A stretch of 64,000 nucleotides of DNA from Polyporus tsugae (Eukaryota; Basidiomycota; Agaricomycetes; Polyporales; Polyporaceae). A program made the translations under genes and the position numbers. This document shows, one piece after another, positions 21,487 to 33,194 of this stretch. Location: positions 372,001-436,000 of the forward strand of contig JAHRBS010000011.1 of assembly GCA_024305745.1 (NCBI GenBank), written 5' to 3'. A model generated the notes under the pieces. The model was not told the origin of the DNA and searched no databases. It saw only the letters and a list, made by a program, of their open reading frames with translations. Position 1 is the first letter of the stretch, and the number at the start of each line of letters is the position of its first letter.

Positions 21487-24441
21487 GAGGATGGGCATGA
21501 GGGAGGCGAGTCTTGCGCGAAACCGGGGGCGCCCCAGAGAGACAGAGACCAAAAGCCCCGAACACACCTAAACCACACGTCTTCCAGTTCCACCCCCTCC
21601 CAGCTCACGGCCGCCTCGATCCTTCCCATGCCCATGGTACTCGCTAACCTCCAGGGGTTCGAACGTGGTGTCGCAGCTCCGACGAGCATGTACGCTTTCT
21701 CGTTCCAGGGGCACGATTGGTCGCAAAACGTCTGGAAGGGCCAAGGGGCGTGGGCCGGACGAACATTGCCTGACTGCGTCGTCTGAGAGATGAAAAAGGC
21801 CGAGATTTGCAGGAGCGGGGAACAGAGAGAGGAGGAAAGGAGAAATAACGCACCCTTTGAGTGCTGGACGAGCTTAGGGCACCACACACCCGGCTATCCT
21901 TCATCACACCGTAATTTGTCCACCCGCTCCTTTCGCTGGTCCTGCTCGGCATTGAGCCATTGGCATCCACGGCCGGCGGCGGGAATGTTGATGTGTGCCC
22001 GTGTGGAACTTCAGCGTAAGCAGGAATCGATGCAGCCGTAAACCAGTCTGAGCTCTGAAAAACGGTAGAGATATCAGAACGTGGAGAAGTTCAGGTTACA
22101 TGAAGGAGAAGCAAGCCATGCTGGCACTCAGGCACTGCGTGGCCGCGACGAACAATTACGTTGGAAGGACGGCCAGAGAAGATGGGAAAGACCTCCGGCA
22201 CCTCGCGGTCGTAGCACCGACATACCGCGAGACCCATTTGGAGTTGCCGACCTACTCTGAGGCTGCACCAGCTCAGCAGAGTAGGGTAGATGGTGGGGTG
22301 GTCCGGTGGTGGACTGGGAATGAGAGAAAATCCACGATTCCACACCTGGAATCGTCTGATCAGCGGGAACGTTAGATTTCCAGTGTGGTTCTCCAGTGGT
22401 GCCCTATGTGGGATCTACGTGGAACCACAGTCCGTAGCGTGTGGTGTCGTAGCGTGCGCTTGAGAGGATAAGCGAAAAAAGTTTTATTTACAGCTGGTCT
22501 CAGTGCTCTTGTCGTTTGGGCAAAACAGACATCAATCGCCCAGTCCACCGTTTAGCGCCCCCTTTGAAACTTCGAACCACGATATCTTCTCAATGACTCC
22601 ATATAATTGTCCCATTCCTTCATATTCTGGTTCATCTCAGCGGCGCGCAGTGCACTGTGTAAACCTCAATTTTTGTCGACTGCTTACTCTCGCCCTTCAG
22701 ACTCTGCTGCGGTTTCTGCCTCTGTCCGGACTCAAACATGGCGGCTCGTTAAACACCGACGTCCACCTGCCCGAAAATCGTCGGGAATGTATGGGACAGT
22801 GGCAGGGGAGGGCTCCACGTGAGAGGTTATTTGCTTTGACAGCGTAATTCCTCTACATGGCCGTCACCGGGCGGTGCGTTGATAGTTACGTCGGATTCCA
22901 CCCCGGGGAAGGGGAAGACTGTCGCACCCCAGAGTTTTGTCTATCCTCCAGGTTGAGTAGGGACGTGTTGGGTACCAAAGAGGTATTTCACTGGCTTTGG
23001 TGCAGGGGAAGCGGCAATCAAACAATTCTGGGGATGGGCCATGATTCAGAGTTACAGATGAATCAATTTGACAGTACAGATTATGAGAGGGTACGGAGAT
23101 GTAGAGAATGTGTGTTGTGGCGAGAATCAAAGGGTTTCGGCAAGGTAGAGTACCAAAGTGGTGTAGGAGCATGGGTTGGTACGTTGTATGGAAGGGAAAA
23201 GAGAATGGAATCAGCACCTTTGATGCCCCACACCCTCCGTGTGATTAGCGAGAACCTCCTCGACCATATCCGACAGACCTCCAAGGCGTGAAAAGAGCGA
23301 TAATCACCTTCAGGGCTGAAGGACGGTGCGAAGGACGTTGCGAGGTGCACAGGATGTGAAAGAGGAGAGAGCTCTCCTGAAATAGTACTGGGACCTGTGC
23401 ACCGCTGGACGGGCCAGAACGCAAAGAAATTGAGGGATTCCGTTCAGTCCTGGAGAAGATATTGCTGCTCAACCTCTTCAGACTGGGCGCTAGTGGAGGG
23501 TATGAGCAAAGGCTTGGTTAACGGTCATTTGACTGGAGGAAAAAGGCATTGGCATTCACCGGGGCTGATTTCATACCGCAGGAAGCCACTGATAGGGAAA
23601 TAGGGCACTGGGTCATGCCAGGGATGCAAGGAAAGCGGACGGGAAGAGACTGCCAAACAAGCGCCCAGACCTCGGACACAAGGTGAACATATTCTGTTCC
23701 AGAGGAGCACAGCGGTAGCGATAGACATACATGATGCACTCGATCTATGCTCCCTGCGCCCCCTTGCGCCCCTCATACCCTCGTTCAACGCGTCTCTCCG
23801 CCGTCAACCGTGTTCGAGACTTTTGGGGGGGTCGCTCTTGAGGGCATTATGAAAGAGGTCTGGACGAGATGAGACAGATACCATGCACTACGGATACGAA
23901 GGGCGAGCAGAATCCAGCAAGAATCAAGGCGGAAAGCAGAGGCGTTCAGGAGATATCGTGGTTCGAAGTTTCAGAGGGGGCGCTAGTTGCGGACTGGACG
24001 TTGATGTTTGTTTGGCCCAAACGACAAGAGCGCTGAGACCAGCTGTAAGCGATCTATGTGGTGTGGATGTGGTGGGGATGTGGTTGCCGAAGCGCCCTTC
24101 GGCTCCAAACTTTCAGCGCTCCGACGTCTGCCCCGACCATACTTATTAATGGCCTGCCCGACATGGAGTCCCGCCGTCCTACCCCGCCCCGTTGGCATTA
24201 TCCTCGTACAGCGCGGGCGGCTTGTTGGGGAGGTGCTTCGTGGGAGTTGGCTGATCAGGTATGTGCCACGCTGTCGTTGGTTGTGTTGACTTCCTCTGAT
24301 GTCGTCGATGCTGCTCACAGGTGGTTTGCTGGCGCATACCGACATCTGTGCCCTGGGGAGGAGTTCTTCCATTCAACGTAAGTGCCGTGTTCCTGAGCTG
24401 TTTCTTTGTTATATTTGTTGATATGGGGTTTGATAGGTTCA
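21487..24441. other. Unassigned DNA
   Basis: No gene could be supported on either strand. Open frames are short and of mixed composition, and no TIR or LTR pair was noticed. Possible upstream exons of the next gene lie at 24165-24380, with GT-AG boundaries before ATG 24442, but their frame does not join cleanly. Confidence 0.35.
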
Positions 24442-26687
24442 ATGTCCCGTACGGCCTCACGGAAGCCGAAGTGCGTTGAATGCAACAAAGGATCACGCTC
24501 GGCCCTCTGCAAGCGGAAGCTATGTCGGCAGTGTTGCGAGAAGGACCCCTTGTTCACGTGCGATGTTCCATACCACAACAAGCTTCGATCCCGCGCTACC
24601 TCTTCTGCTCCCTCTGCTCCTGCTGGTGCCGGATCTGCGTCGACCTCTACTCCCACTCCCACGACCCCTCCACTCGCTCCGAGTCCTTCGCAGTCTAGTG
24701 CGTCTTCCGATGCGCCTTCCTCAGCCAATCGGACATTGTCAGCATATGCAGAACCCCTTCACCCACTCTGGACACACAACAACGTGCTAGGAGCTGTCAT
24801 TCAGCGGGGACATGACGAGCACAGGGTCGCAGCAGCTGCAGCGAAGGGCAAGGATCGGGAGAATCGGCACCTGGTTTTAGAGAAGACAGTAGACATCCAG
24901 CTCTGGGTTGAGGTACGTCTGCGGTTTCGCTTTTGTAGTTGGCATTCACTTACACCCTCAACCAATGTTGTAGCCTGCATCGCCTCCTCACTCTCCGAAC
25001 ACATCCTAGTCTTATCCTAGTCCTCATCCTTTCCTCTGTCTCATCTGTGTTACGACACCTCCCTCCAGCCACCGAGACTGTTGCTGTCTTTAACAGGCTC
25101 AAGGGGAAATGGCAGGAGCGGGAGGTGGGCAGCCCGGTTGCGCTGCAGGAGAACGAGCGGGACATATTCATCCGGGTCGTGGGACTGTCAGATTCCGACT
25201 GCCTCGGCCTGCCGCCAAAGATTCAGGCAACGACTATCGCAGGACCGAAGCGGGCAAGGTCACCCACCTCCTATGCTTGCCTCGCGTCCACCTCGTCACC
25301 GGCGAAGCGTGTGAGGTCTGTCAATGTCACTTCCTCTGACCTCCTGCCGACAGCTTCGTCGTCCTCTGCCACATTCCCAGACCTGTTCTCTCCCTCCCGT
25401 TGTCCTGATCCATCACCTGCCAGTGTTCTTAAGCGGGGACCCTACATCGGCCTTCTCGGTGCACCGACATTTACCCTGCTCACACCTCAGCCACGCTCCG
25501 GGAACGTTCCCACAAGATTTTCCTTCGCCGAAGTCGTCCGCTATCTGCGTCGCCTCGATCAATCCATCAGCGAGGAAGGCGTGACGCAATCGACTTCCAA
25601 CGCACTCCTCGCTACGCAGCTTGGTGTCAAGTGTGGCGACAGCAATCTTGGGAAGATCAAGACAGACCTTCGGGCAGGCGATTACAACTTGTGGTGTCGG
25701 TTCATGGCGGCTTCGTCGACCTTCAGTGGGTGCTGGGGAGAGTATCGGGTAACACTCAAGAAGGAGTCATCGGGGGGATTCACGGAGGTAGTGTGGGCGA
25801 CTTTCCCGCCTGAAGAGAGTTCTGATGCTCAGGATGGTAAGTCATCTGCTACTGGCTCATCTTGAATGGCAAATGGTTGACTGGTGAAGCAGGTGATCTT
25901 TCTGTGCAGCTGTCGCAGTGCACTGTCGCGCCCAGTTCCAATATGGCTTCAGATTCTGAGGGGTATGTCATTCATATGTGTTTGGGGGGGGGGGGGGTTC
26001 ATACTGATGATGGTGTATGACTTCAGTGGTGATGTCGCTGGTTACCACCCGATGTACTGGCCTGACCAGGGGTTTCATTCTGTCGCTAGTAGCGACGATG
26101 TGCTATTGTATGGCGAAGTCGTGGGCATTCAACCCATCGGCGATTCATCGTACTATTCCGACTCCCCCACATCCAACTCCAGCAGCCCATCGTCCATCTC
26201 TGCACCCAGTATCCCTACATGCTTCGAACCTGGCGAGACCTGGGCATCGCACACCACCAGCACCGACCACACAATCATCTCCGATGAGCCCGACTGGAGC
26301 TTCATACTGTCCACACCAGACCTCAACCCGACCACACTCGACCACGACCCGCTGTTCGTCTCGCACGAGGGTGACCACGCCCAGGTCTTTTCACATGAGC
26401 CTGTTCAGAACTGGGTACCCCATGCATCTGGTGACGATCAGGGCTTCGTATTGTATGAGCCCGAGCTACCCAACCAGAATCTCATATCACACGATCCTCC
26501 CACCTTACCGCCCCCATCTCCTGCCATGCACGACACCCATTCTTGCCCTCAGGATTGTTTGTATTGTGCCACTGTGACACCCCATCCACCACCCCCCACC
26601 GATACCCGTGGTGGCCCGCCACAGGACCTCGCCCTCGCCGCCGACTCTGCAATCCTTGTTCACACATCATCGCACTTCCAGGCCTAG
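24442..26687 (+). CDS. Cys-rich transposon-associated protein, agaricomycete-specific family
   Basis: Starts MSRTASRKPKCVECNKG and goes on with a Cys cluster (ALCKRKLCRQCCEKDP). This resembles N-termini of a protein family I know from agaricomycete transposon neighbourhoods: a Cys cluster, a Ser/Pro/Thr linker, then VDIQLWVE and a middle domain (VAVFNRLKGKWQEREV, then VVGLSDSDCLGLP). A conserved-looking segment follows (FSFAEVVRYLRRLDQS, LGVKCGDSNLGKIKTDL, NLWCRFMAASSTFSGCWGEY). Introns lie near 24912-24973, 25837-25909 and 25962-26027; the last contains a run of 14 G. The C-terminus (26030-26687) is a long Ser/Pro/His/Asp-rich tail. An in-frame stop near 25017 in one frame is avoided only if the second intron is longer than drawn here, so the middle junction is uncertain. 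Function unknown; DNA binding is a guess. Confidence 0.5.
25984..25997. repeat. Homopolymer run of 14 G
   Basis: Uninterrupted G tract inside a probable intron. Confidence 0.9.
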
Positions 26688-27325
26688 CCTTCATCGCCAC
26701 CTAGCGACACTTGCACATCGTATTTGGATACTGCCTCAACCATCCCAGGAGATGCTAATCCTCCAATGCAACCTCGTGCTTTCAATTTATCCTCAGGGGT
26801 TGCAGGCATCCCTGATCCACTTGTTCACAGCCTGTGGAGCTCATTGGATGGTGCTCTCACTTCTTGAAGCTGCAAATACATCACTCCTCATATATAAGTT
26901 CTCTAGCTACTCCTGCTTAATAGTATGATTGTGATGTTTCTCCAAGTCGTCGCGATGAGCCAGCTCAGCACCCAAGTGGGCGACATCTGGCATGATGTGG
27001 TGTTACTACAACTGGATAAGGGTTGCATGTGTGAAGGTGGTATGAAAAGTATTTACGAGCTGACCGGCGAGGAGAAGGACTGAACTTGCAATGGCAGAAG
27101 GTCCTCGAGAGAGAGGCTGTGGAGATCGATGACCATTGCGTTGTAGTCACACTCAGTCCCGAACCAATGGATGAAGAGGATGCCAACACCACCGATATAA
27201 ATGTAGACGAAAATGGCAAAACAGGGCAGGGCAAGGATTCATACACTAGTGGATAGGGTGATGACAACGAGCAGCCATTGCAGGCGACCAGGGCCTTGGC
27301 ACGCATGGACTGGCAGAGGTGGCGT
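26688..27325. other. Unassigned, with a short membrane-like minus-strand frame
   Basis: Around 27110-27235 the minus strand reads a hydrophobic stretch ([19 protein letters not shown]) followed by an acidic helix-like segment. It resembles a membrane protein fragment, but I cannot name the family. Confidence 0.25.
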
Positions 27326-27735
27326 CTCCCCAAGGTCGCGAAGAGTGTCGACGAGGAGCTTCTTGTCCTCCGGAGACGAACGCGCGAGCACCTGGAGCCG
27401 GGGGACGACATCGAGCAAATCTTGCCTGCCAAGTTGTCTGAGGGTGGGTCCTTCCATGATCATGCCGCCAGCACTGTAGATACCACACTGCAACGCGACC
27501 GAGCAGGCAGTGAGGATGTTGTCGCCAGAGCACATCTTGACCGAGACGCCCACCCTCGTGCAGTCCACGGCAGCTTCTCGAACACCGGGACAGAGGGGAT
27601 CCTCGATACTGGTGATGCCGATGAGTGTGAGGTCTTGGGAGAGTGCTTCGTAGAGAGTCGGCAACGTACACACCTCGTCGACGGACTCTGCGTGGATGCT
27701 CGGCGGCGGCCAGGACCTCAAATTGCGATAGCACA
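27326..27735 (-). pseudogene. P-type Ca2+ ATPase fragment (cytoplasmic P-domain side)
   Basis: An uninterrupted frame of about 136 residues matches the nucleotide-binding and phosphorylation domain of vacuolar-type (PMC1-like) calcium ATPases: LTLIGITSIEDPLCPGVREA, KMCSGDN (family TGDN, with Thr to Ser), SVALQCGIYSAGGMIMEGP, and VPRLQVLARSSPEDKKLLVD. The hinge GDGTNDGPAL that should follow is missing. The continuation of the same family, from DIILMDDN on, lies not downstream but about 1 kb upstream in reading direction (28668-29467). These pumps load Ca2+ into the vacuole; this piece lacks the catalytic Asp and all membrane helices. Confidence 0.75.
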
Positions 27736-28667
27736 AACCTGGGAGGCAAGACGTTAGTGTGACACTATACTCACGCGGCCTGGGTGGGGCGACAAACCTT
27801 CCGATCAACGTGATGGAGACAGATCGAGGGCCTTCCCCAGCGGGTGGACATTGAAGCGGCCAACTACGACCACGTCGGCGCCCTCGTGGCGCGTGTCCAA
27901 GAGCGACCCCGGCTGAGAGGCGGGGGTAGGCGTGAACAGAAAAAGCGTCTGCACGAACCGAAACCTGGGGCAGCCCGATCGATGAGGTGTGAGGGGCGGG
28001 CTCTTGAGGGTTGTACACTAGTGGAGACGGAGACGGCGGCAAGTGGCGGCAGAACGAAGCAAAACGAAGAGCAGGAGAACACGTGGAGATTGGGAGAATA
28101 GGAGTGCATGGGACCGGGAGTGCAGGAGCGAGCAGTCGGGAATGGCAGGGACGGAGCACTTGCAAGCTCGGGGAACGCAAGATAACGATCAGAGGAACAT
28201 GCGCCCCAAATCATTAGCCAGACCAACCGCGACTGAGCTCCCTGCAATTCCTCTACTCCAAACTTGAACTGCGCGCGAGGAACGGAACTTTGAGCGGTTG
28301 CGCGCAACTCGTGAAAAACGGCGGCTGGAGGGCTTGCGGAAGTGTGTGGTATGACTGCGGAGAGGCGCGGGATTGTGGACGGTGTGACGCGCGAACGGCT
28401 GATGCGGAGGCGACATAACTTCGTGCGCGTTGAGTCGAGATGTCCGAGAGGCGGTGTCTGAGGTTTTGGGGCGAGCTGAACAGTCTGTGAGGAAGGAAGG
28501 CACGTCGAAGTCGGACAAGCTCGCAGGTGGGTGCGAAAAACAGGCAGAAACTGGGGAACTGCAGCGTGGGAACGGCCGCGCGTAGCCTTTCGCAAACATG
28601 TAGGTTGGCGGGGATGGTGTCTGCGAGAATGTGCGCCAAATCCGGTGCCATGGGGACGGGAAACGCG
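27736..28667. other. Unassigned DNA between the two ATPase fragments
   Basis: No supported gene. Minus-strand open frames exist but have biased Pro/Ser/Arg composition and no motif I recognise. Confidence 0.3.
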
Positions 28668-29467
28668 GGACGCACGGTCAGCAGGACGTTCGGGTTAGGC
28701 ATGAGCCGGACCTTGATAAAGAACCGCTCGACAGACGCGTGAGGGATGCAGCGGAGGAGCGCGCCGAGCAGAAGGGATACGACACCGGGCGCGATGGCGA
28801 TACCCCACTCGGCACTGACAGGAGTCACCTGGAACATGGCGCCGCCGAACGAGCACAATCAGGATCTGTACTGCGACCTCTGGAAAGATGTTCAGCAAGG
28901 CGGCCAGTAAACAGACAATTCGGTCCCACGTACCGAGGATGGTCATACCCATGAAGTAATAGTTGCCTTCGAAAACATTAAGGCGATTATCGAGTTGGCG
29001 GGAATTGATAGAGTTGAAAATCTGAGCGAAGACAAACAAGTTGAACACCAAGATCTGAACTACTAGGTCGTTGTGCTTCTGCGTGGTACTGTCGCCGGAG
29101 TGTTGTTGACCCAGAATATGAGCACCGAGGAAGTGGGAAGTTAGGGTAATGATGGTCTGGTATGTGGACTGTCTGAGAATCTGCTTGTATATATCGACAG
29201 AGGTCGAGTAGGGAGGGGCCCGCCGGGTCCGCCGCCAGTGCAAGTGCTGCGTGTCCATGATGATGTTGATCCAAAGCAGCTGCACCGCAGAGAGGACAGA
29301 CTCCTCCTGGATGGAGGCGACAGCAGAGACGAAGGCGATGGTGGCAGCAGTTATGTTGGTTGAGATCTGGAACTGGAGGAACTTCCGAACGGCATCGTTG
29401 GCGCACCGACCCCACATTATCGTTTAACGATGGATGCAAGTTGTCGTCCATAAGGATGATGTCGGAG
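28668..29467 (-). pseudogene. P-type Ca2+ ATPase fragment (C-terminal membrane half)
   Basis: Starting at SDIILMDDN (29467-29441) and after a frameshift, the frame reads CANDAVRKFLQFQISTNITA, ESVLSAVQLLWINIIMDT, then, after another shift, YKQILRQSTYQTIITL, QKHNDLVVQILVFNLFVFAQ, LDNRLNVFEG and NYYFMGMTIL. A GT-AG intron of about 57 bases is kept (near 28882-28938), followed by VAVQILIVLV, and in a further frame WGIAIAPGVVSLLLGALLR and FIKVRLMPNPNVL. These are the last transmembrane helices of PMC1-like pumps. The kept intron shows DNA-level duplication. Several frameshifts make it non-functional. Confidence 0.8.
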
Positions 29468-29750
29468 GACGCATGGACGGGCAGAGGCGGCTTCCGGTGG
29501 CGTGGCTGTGGTGCAGTTTGTAACCCTCGGCATCGGTAGGGAATGGGTTGGACAAATGCAGAGGCTGCAAGAGGGTGTCTACGGAAGGATGGGAGATGTG
29601 GGTGAGTTGGTTGCTTCCGCCCGCGGCCGCATGTCCATATCGCCCCGACGAGACCTTAGTCACGACGATGCTAGCGCGGGGAACCATATCGAGGGCCGTG
29701 ACTTCGAGGCGGCCGACGCGGGAAGGAGTTGTAATTGGGATGCGCAATGG

Positions 29751-30272
29751 CTAGCGGAGCTGGACCCACTTCTGGCACATCTTGCAGAACACACGGTTCG
29801 GCTCAACCTCGCTGAGGAGGGCGTCGGCGCGCAGCGCTGTAGCACGCTGGTTGGCGTTCCGTCGGCGGGACTCCTGGGTACCGGAGTAGTTGTTCGGGTT
29901 GTAGTCCTTGGACGCGGTCGTGAAGGCGGCCGCTAACGATGACGATGACGTGTGTGACGACTTCCCGGAATGCGACAGCGACTGCGCCACCGCGGTGCGT
30001 GCCGATGCGGATGACAGAGAGAGCGAAGAGGACGACGCCAGGGCCAGGAGGGGCTTCGGCGGCGGCGGCACATTCGCAATATTGAATCTGCGAAGGACGT
30101 CAGTCGTGTGGGACTCACGAGACCCCTGCAGTGGCACGCACTTGGACGTCGATGCTTCGACACTTCTCGGGTCTTTGTGGGAGGTTGAAAAGCACAGGGA
30201 GGCCGTCGTGGCGTTGCAACGTGGCCCCCAGGTCGAGGATCTTTGTCGACGCGCGCGACGCGAACGACTCAC
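29751..30272 (-). other. Open frame with a CxxC motif, unrecognised
   Basis: A 173-codon minus-strand frame starts in Ser/Arg-rich sequence and ends with an Asn/Arg-rich helix and VEPNRVFCKMCQKWVQLR, a motif that looks like part of a small zinc-binding domain found in basidiomycete proteins of unknown function. It is probably a fragment: no second CxxC follows before the stop. Confidence 0.3.
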
Positions 30273-31471
30273 GGTGCGACGTGTTGACCGCCTTGCCCAG
30301 CCCCATTTTCCTGTGCCTGTCGACGGAGCCCGGGAAGAGCGTGTACGGCGAGAGAGTGTTCAAGGAAGAGCGACCAACGGCAAGGGGAACGTTCAGAAGC
30401 GAAAGAATTGGGGAAGCCAGATAGGAGAATGATGGAGAGAGGGCTGACCGAGGATCAAACACCTAGCGCTATTGAACGCAGAGAGCTCGGCGAGGACGAT
30501 GTTGTAGCCCGGCAGAAAGGTGCGCGCCGGGCCCGTCAAGCAGTAAGGGCGCTGGTACATGTTGCTATTAAGTAGTGGGACCCGTGGTTGTCTGCGCTGA
30601 GTCGACGAGGTTGAGGTAGAACCGTTGGAAAGCGCCACCCGCGTTCCGCCGCTCGGTCGCTGTGCGGCCACCCATTGTCGGTGTCGGCACTGCACACTGA
30701 GTCTTCCGTGCTTGAATTCACATTTGCGCTGATACAACACGCGACGTGCTGTTGCTGGAAAGCTGGTGGTCAGAAGAAGGAAACACCTCCATGCCAACCG
30801 TAGCTGAAGCACATGCGTGCAGAGAGAGGAGGACTTGCTAGGCATCAAGCTGAGTACGCACCTTCCGATCCCCCTCTTCTGAGTCTTCTCTTCTTCCCCT
30901 CAGGCCCGTCCCCCTGCAAATCCCTGGGTATTGGAGGGTAGGTGATTAGTGCTTGTGTCATCAGGCCTAGATGGAGGAAGTCGGGGAGGAAAGGACGAGA
31001 GTCGCTGGCTGAGTTGGCGATCACAAGCAACGGTGCACGCACAGGCGCTATCGTATGATGGGCAGCGCAGAAACAAAGGAAAGGTATTCGAGAATTCAAG
31101 GACGTGAGAAGCCCAACCACGAGCAGGTGGGAGTGGGGATAAAGGGACCGTGGCAGAGGGTGAGAACAGACCCGTCCGACCACGTGTAGTACGTGCTGCA
31201 GCAACGGCGCGGGGGCCACTGGACGGCCAAGTGGGACCTCACTACCAGCTACCAGCTTGTACGGGAACGCAGAGACAGCCATATCACCATACGAGGTAGG
31301 GAGTCGTGAGTCAGTAACCAATGAATGTGCGGTGCAATAGCTTACATAATTCGATAGCCGTTCCGCACAGCACCTCGGACGGTGTTCAACGTCTGCAGTT
31401 CGTGAACAGGCATCCAAGTTGTACCTACAGCAGTCAATCACACTCGGTGGGTTGTGTGGCATATGGAAGGT
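30273..31471. other. Unassigned DNA
   Basis: One long minus-strand open frame (30845-31462) contains a His/Leu-rich stretch but no motif I recognise, and it starts in the promoter side of the next gene. I do not call it. Confidence 0.3.
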
Positions 31472-31479
31472 TATATAAA
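31472..31479 (+). promoter_or_regulatory. TATA box
   Basis: TATATAAA lies 43 bases before ATG 31522 of the oxygenase-like gene. Confidence 0.5.
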
Positions 31480-31521
31480 TATTGACACGCTCACAAGCAA
31501 GCAGGTTTTGTCTAGCTTTTG

Positions 31522-33133
31522 ATGGCCCGCACGAAGTCCGCGCGAGCGAAGGCTACCCGTGCCAATACCTTGCACACACTGGTGGACAAGCTCGCACGCA
31601 AAGATGAGGCGATCTTGTTACTCCGCACAGCCGCCAATGTACACAACCGCCTGTTGTTTGTCAATGTCGCTATAGCTTTGGCCACCGAGCTACATCTCCA
31701 GGACCTTCCCAAGTGCGACGACCTGTTCGCCGAGATTGTGAGGTGGATAACCCGAAATCCTTGCACATCCGACCTCCGCGATGCTGTCGCTATATTCCAA
31801 GATGAATGTCGGCAGAATCGGAAGCTGCACCGGTTCCTCGTCGACAGACTTGGTCTCAATCGCACCACTGGACAGCGAGTACAACACCTTCCCAGATACT
31901 CACTCGACCGCCTTACCAAACCATATCCCCCACTCGGCCACTTCGTCAGCGAAACTCCCGAGATCACAGAAAAGTGGGAGCAGCGTCTGCTTAGAGATCC
32001 CCAGCCAGATCCACGGCAAGCGCGACGTCCAATCCATCCTCTTGATGCCAGTGCACTACAACTCGAAGTGCCTTCCAACGAGAGCTGTGTTATCGTAGAC
32101 GACCACGATGGTTCAATCATCGCAGTTGTGCTCCGGGGCATCTTGGAGGAAGATGATCAGTTGCAGGCAGAGTTCTTATCATGGGCAGTGGAGACAGTAC
32201 AGAATGGAATCACGGGTCGACGTTCGATCAGAGTAAGCACTATAAATATGTTCGATCATGCCAATATTGAACACCTCCTCACCACCACCACTAGCGTGAG
32301 GACCCAGGAAAGATGATACAGACGGGGTATTCTGCTGGAGCCCGCTCAAAACCGGCATTTGATTGGGTTCGCAACCTCGAGCGCAAGAATGAGTTAACAC
32401 CCGCATTTCTTGCCTCTGCCGACTATCAAACAAGCTGCCTTTTTGCTCTCGGCTGGAATATTTGCCGCGCTCAACTACCAAGGGAGATTATGGATGGATG
32501 GGTTGAATGGCTTGAAAGTTCCAAACTGCCCTGTATGGATGCAGGAGTTCGTACGACTGGCGATCACGGCGATTACCACATCCGCATCGGTGAATATACG
32601 ACTACCTTTCACAAAGCTGAGCTTGCTCCTCCAACTGGACTTCTGAACCAGAATTATGCAAGGTCTGTATAATTTCTCCTAAAGCAAAATATATATACTT
32701 AGTGGCATAATACAGGGCCATGCATTTTGAGCACCAACCACACCCCTACTCTGCCCAATGGATTCTTGGCCGTTCACATGCGGCCGACCAAGGTGGTCAT
32801 TTCTATATCGCCTCGTATGGTGTCAAGGTCGTCCTCACTTCAGATACACTTATCGCATGGCGCCCCACTGACATTCATGGAACAAGTCTGGCAAACTACT
32901 CTCCCTATGATGCATCTCCTGCATTCCAACAACTCGGCATCGCATTTGTCACCCCTCCTCGACTCAACACAGTATATGAACGCTACGCAGACTCACTTCC
33001 ACCTTTGGATCCACTAGCAAAACCTGTTCCATTTAGCAAGCGCTGGACTGATGCAGACGAGGCTGCCAAAGCTGCAGCTGAGATATTTGTTGAGGAGATG
33101 GTCAGAGGCATAGTTGAGGACTTAGGATCATAA
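31522..33133 (+). CDS. Putative 2-oxoglutarate/Fe(II) oxygenase-fold protein, possible TET/JBP relative
   Basis: Three exons (31522-32232, 32295-32662, 32716-33133) with GT-AG introns give an unbroken 498-residue protein. The N-terminal half is basic at first (MARTKSARAKATRAN), then helical, with no motif I know. The C-terminal part reads like the double-stranded beta-helix of 2OG oxygenases: MHFEHQPH (H-x-E, in place of the usual H-x-D), about 12 residues to an ILGRS strand, GGHFYIASYGVKV, then DTLIAWRPTDIHGTSL (distal His in HGT), and LGIAFVTPPR with an Arg that could hold 2-oxoglutarate. Published work links expanded TET/JBP genes to KDZ-type transposons in basidiomycetes, and the next gene is of the KDZ-associated CxC5/CxC6 type. 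If TET/JBP-like, it would oxidise 5-methylcytosine. The Glu in the metal triad is unusual; activity is uncertain. Confidence 0.55.
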
Positions 33134-33194
33134 CTTGTACTATGAGACACGCAAGTGACAAATGATATATTGGCAAAAGACAGATCATAACATA

